DNA from: Psychrobacillus sp042885655 | GTDB taxonomy: Bacteria > Bacillota > Bacilli > Bacillales_A > Planococcaceae | Length of the DNA stretch: 64,000 nucleotides | Direction of reading: 5' to 3' | NCBI RefSeq assembly: GCF_042885655.1 | Contig: NZ_JBHVRO010000002.1 | Coordinates: forward strand, 62,001-126,000 | Part shown: positions 62,544 to 64,000 of the stretch, piece by piece | Numbering within the stretch: the stretch's first letter is position 1 | How the letters are laid out: the number at the start of each line of letters is the position of its first letter | Notes under the pieces: model-generated | What the model was told of the DNA's origin: nothing | The model's database searches: none | The model's input: only the letters and a program-made list of their open reading frames with translations | Made by a program: the position numbers and the translations under genes

Positions 62544-64000
62544 ATGGTTAATATTGAAGAGCTAAATAATATAAAAGAGCAAAATGCATTACTTGCTACT
62601 TTGTTTCAACATGATAAAGATGAAGAAAGATATGCAAAAGCAAAATTATTTGCTGATAAACTCGAAAAAGGTACGTTTACAATTGCATTTGCAGGGCATT
62701 TCTCAGCTGGTAAATCTAGTATGATCAATGCATTAGTTGATGAAAATTTACTTCCAACAAGTCCGATACCAACTTCCGCAAATATTGTGACTGTACAAAA
62801 GACGGTTGAAAATTATGCGCTTGTTCACTTTGTTGACAGAGCACCTGTAAAATTTTCAGGTCATTATGATATTCAATTGGTAAAAAAATACTCAAAAGAC
62901 GGAAGTAAAGTCTCTCAAATAGAAATTGGTCATTCAGGATCTCGTTTGCCTGAGGGGATAACAGTTATGGATACTCCAGGTGTCGATTCTACAGATGATG
63001 CTCATCGAATTTCTACTGAATCTGCACTTCATCTGGCGGATATTGTTTTTTATGTGATGGATTATAATCATGTACAGTCAGAGCTTAATTTTCAATTTAC
63101 AAAGCAGTTACTTCATTACAACGAAAATGTGTATTTAATAGTGAACCAAGTAGACAAACACCGAGAAGAAGAATTATCGTTTGATGCATTTAAACAGTCA
63201 GTATCGAGCGCATTTAAAGCTTGGGCAGTCGAGCCAAAAGATATTTTCTATACATCCTTAAAAGATAAAAATTTCGTACATAATGACTTTTTAAAAGTAC
63301 AACAAATCGTCCAACATTCAATTCAGAATAAAGAACACTATTTTCTTACTTCTGCAAATGCTACTCTTGAGAAGTTAAAGGATGAACATAAGCAGTTTCT
63401 AGAAGATGAAAAGGAAATTTGTTTAGAAACATTTGAAGATCAATTATCAGAAGATGAATGGACTAATAAAGAAGAGATAAAAGAACAATTAAAAATATCT
63501 CAAAAGCAGATAGAACTTCAGGATCTAACTCTTTGGAAAAAAGCTTTTGAAGAAAAACGGAAAGATATTTTAGAAAATGCCTCTATAATGCCATATGAAA
63601 TGCGAGACTCCCTCAAATTATTCGCAGAAAGCATGCAGGGCTCTTTTAAAGTAGGATTTTTAGGAAGCAAAAAGAAAACAGAAGAAGAAAGACTAAGAAG
63701 GCTTGAAGAAGCAAGACAATTACTTGAAAAGGTAATATCAACAAACATTACGGTTCATTTGAAACAATTAATGAAAGGCATGTTGAAGGATGTTTCACTG
63801 TTAACAACTGAACGAACGAATGAAATAGATGAGAAAGTCTTCGATATCTTTTCTACCTTAATTAGTGAGCCGTTACATGATGGAGCTAGTACAACTGGTG
63901 ATGCAATTCTACATTATGCAAATCGTGTTCAAGATGCGGTTACACGTTATTTTATTCGAGAAACAGACAGTTGGAAAGATCAAACAATGCGTTTTATGAA
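62544..64000 (+). CDS. dynA: Dynamin-like GTPase, DynA/YpbR type (partial)
   Basis: The first 485 codons of a larger gene that runs past the window edge. The GTPase signatures are G1 GHFSAGKSSMINAL at about residues 52-65, a threonine-bearing switch in PTSPIPTSANI, G3 MDTPGVDS and G4-like NQVDKH. Long charged helices follow, as in bacterial dynamins. B. subtilis DynA has two dynamin units in about 1190 residues and fuses membranes under stress. AAAGGAGAT lies upstream of ATG 62544. The end is not seen, so one or two units cannot be told. Confidence 0.9.
   Translation, partial: MVNIEELNNIKEQNALLATLFQHDKDEERYAKAKLFADKLEKGTFTIAFAGHFSAGKSSMINALVDENLLPTSPIPTSANIVTVQKTVENYALVHFVDRAPVKFSGHYDIQLVKKYSKDGSKVSQIEIGHSGSRLPEGITVMDTPGVDSTDDAHRISTESALHLADIVFYVMDYNHVQSELNFQFTKQLLHYNENVYLIVNQVDKHREEELSFDAFKQSVSSAFKAWAVEPKDIFYTSLKDKNFVHNDFLKVQQIVQHSIQNKEHYFLTSANATLEKLKDEHKQFLEDEKEICLETFEDQLSEDEWTNKEEIKEQLKISQKQIELQDLTLWKKAFEEKRKDILENASIMPYEMRDSLKLFAESMQGSFKVGFLGSKKKTEEERLRRLEEARQLLEKVISTNITVHLKQLMKGMLKDVSLLTTERTNEIDEKVFDIFSTLISEPLHDGASTTGDAILHYANRVQDAVTRYFIRETDSWKDQTMRFM

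Noticed and set aside
1..64000. tRNA, rRNA or prophage genes
   Set aside because: I looked for tRNA-like cloverleaf ends, rRNA blocks and phage structural genes and saw none. RNase P RNA is the only structured RNA gene I can support.

Overview
The window is chromosomal DNA of a low-GC, endospore-type Bacillota. Gene order is largely that of the Bacillus subtilis hbs–ypwA segment: hup, folE-mtrB, hepS-menG-hepT, ndk, cheR, aro genes, qcrABC, ypjD-dapB, panBCD, dinG-asnS-dnaD-nth, ponA-recU, mrfAB, gpsB-rnpB. Missing genes, tiny genes and abundant intergenic repeats suggest a Planococcaceae-type relative (Psychrobacillus or Lysinibacillus-like). The genus is a guess.

Layout. 1-4828: HU, GTP cyclohydrolase, TRAP, menaquinone side-chain genes, Ndk. 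4829-5894: a gene-free stretch with a strict 20-bp-period array and composite repeats. 5895-12938: cheR, then a shikimate/aromatic operon (aroC-aroB-aroH-hisC-tyrA-aroA) without the trp genes. 13028-19010: a TPR protein, ypiB, ypiF, the menaquinol:cytochrome c reductase qcrABC and membrane genes. 19509-28586: ypjC, ypjD-dapB-mgsA-bshA-cca, an inserted segment with a YjcZ-type gene, birA, and panBCD behind a structured leader. 28732-35208: dinG, ypmA, ypmB, asnS, dnaD, nth and a ypoC-like gene. 35209-42360: an accessory island. 42367-51461: ponA and recU (minus), small genes, mrfA-mrfB, gpsB and RNase P RNA. 51599-58086: a PAS-GGDEF-EAL protein coupled to an rRNA methyltransferase gene, ypvA and ypwA. 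58100-59000: repeats. 59037-61459 (minus): a ba3-type cytochrome oxidase with its small subunit. The end holds cheX (minus), a 29-aa membrane ORF and the start of a dynamin-like gene cut by the window edge.

The most interesting system is the island at 35851-42036. It holds a sigma-54 activator (minus), a divergent and near-perfect -24/-12 promoter, a YfcC-type carrier, an isoaspartyl dipeptidase and an exported cyanophycinase-like S51 peptidase. Together these would form a regulated pathway that breaks an external beta-aspartyl polymer or peptide outside the cell, imports dipeptides and splits them into aspartate and a second amino acid such as arginine. The nitrogen-source role is inference. 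The island sits between nth/ypoC and ponA, which are close neighbours in B. subtilis, and repeats lie on its left side.

Other structural points: a 29-bp exact direct repeat brackets the 0.9-kb segment between cca and birA and appears to record the insertion. A modular repeat family occurs at 5.2-5.8, 19.1-19.5, 24.4, 35.4-35.8 and 58.5-58.8 kb, with two long copies inverted about 30 kb apart. TRAP (mtrB) is kept although the trp genes are absent from their usual place after aroH. Start codons below were often moved inward from the longest open frame to match a ribosome binding site. All functions are read from sequence and memory of families; no search was run.
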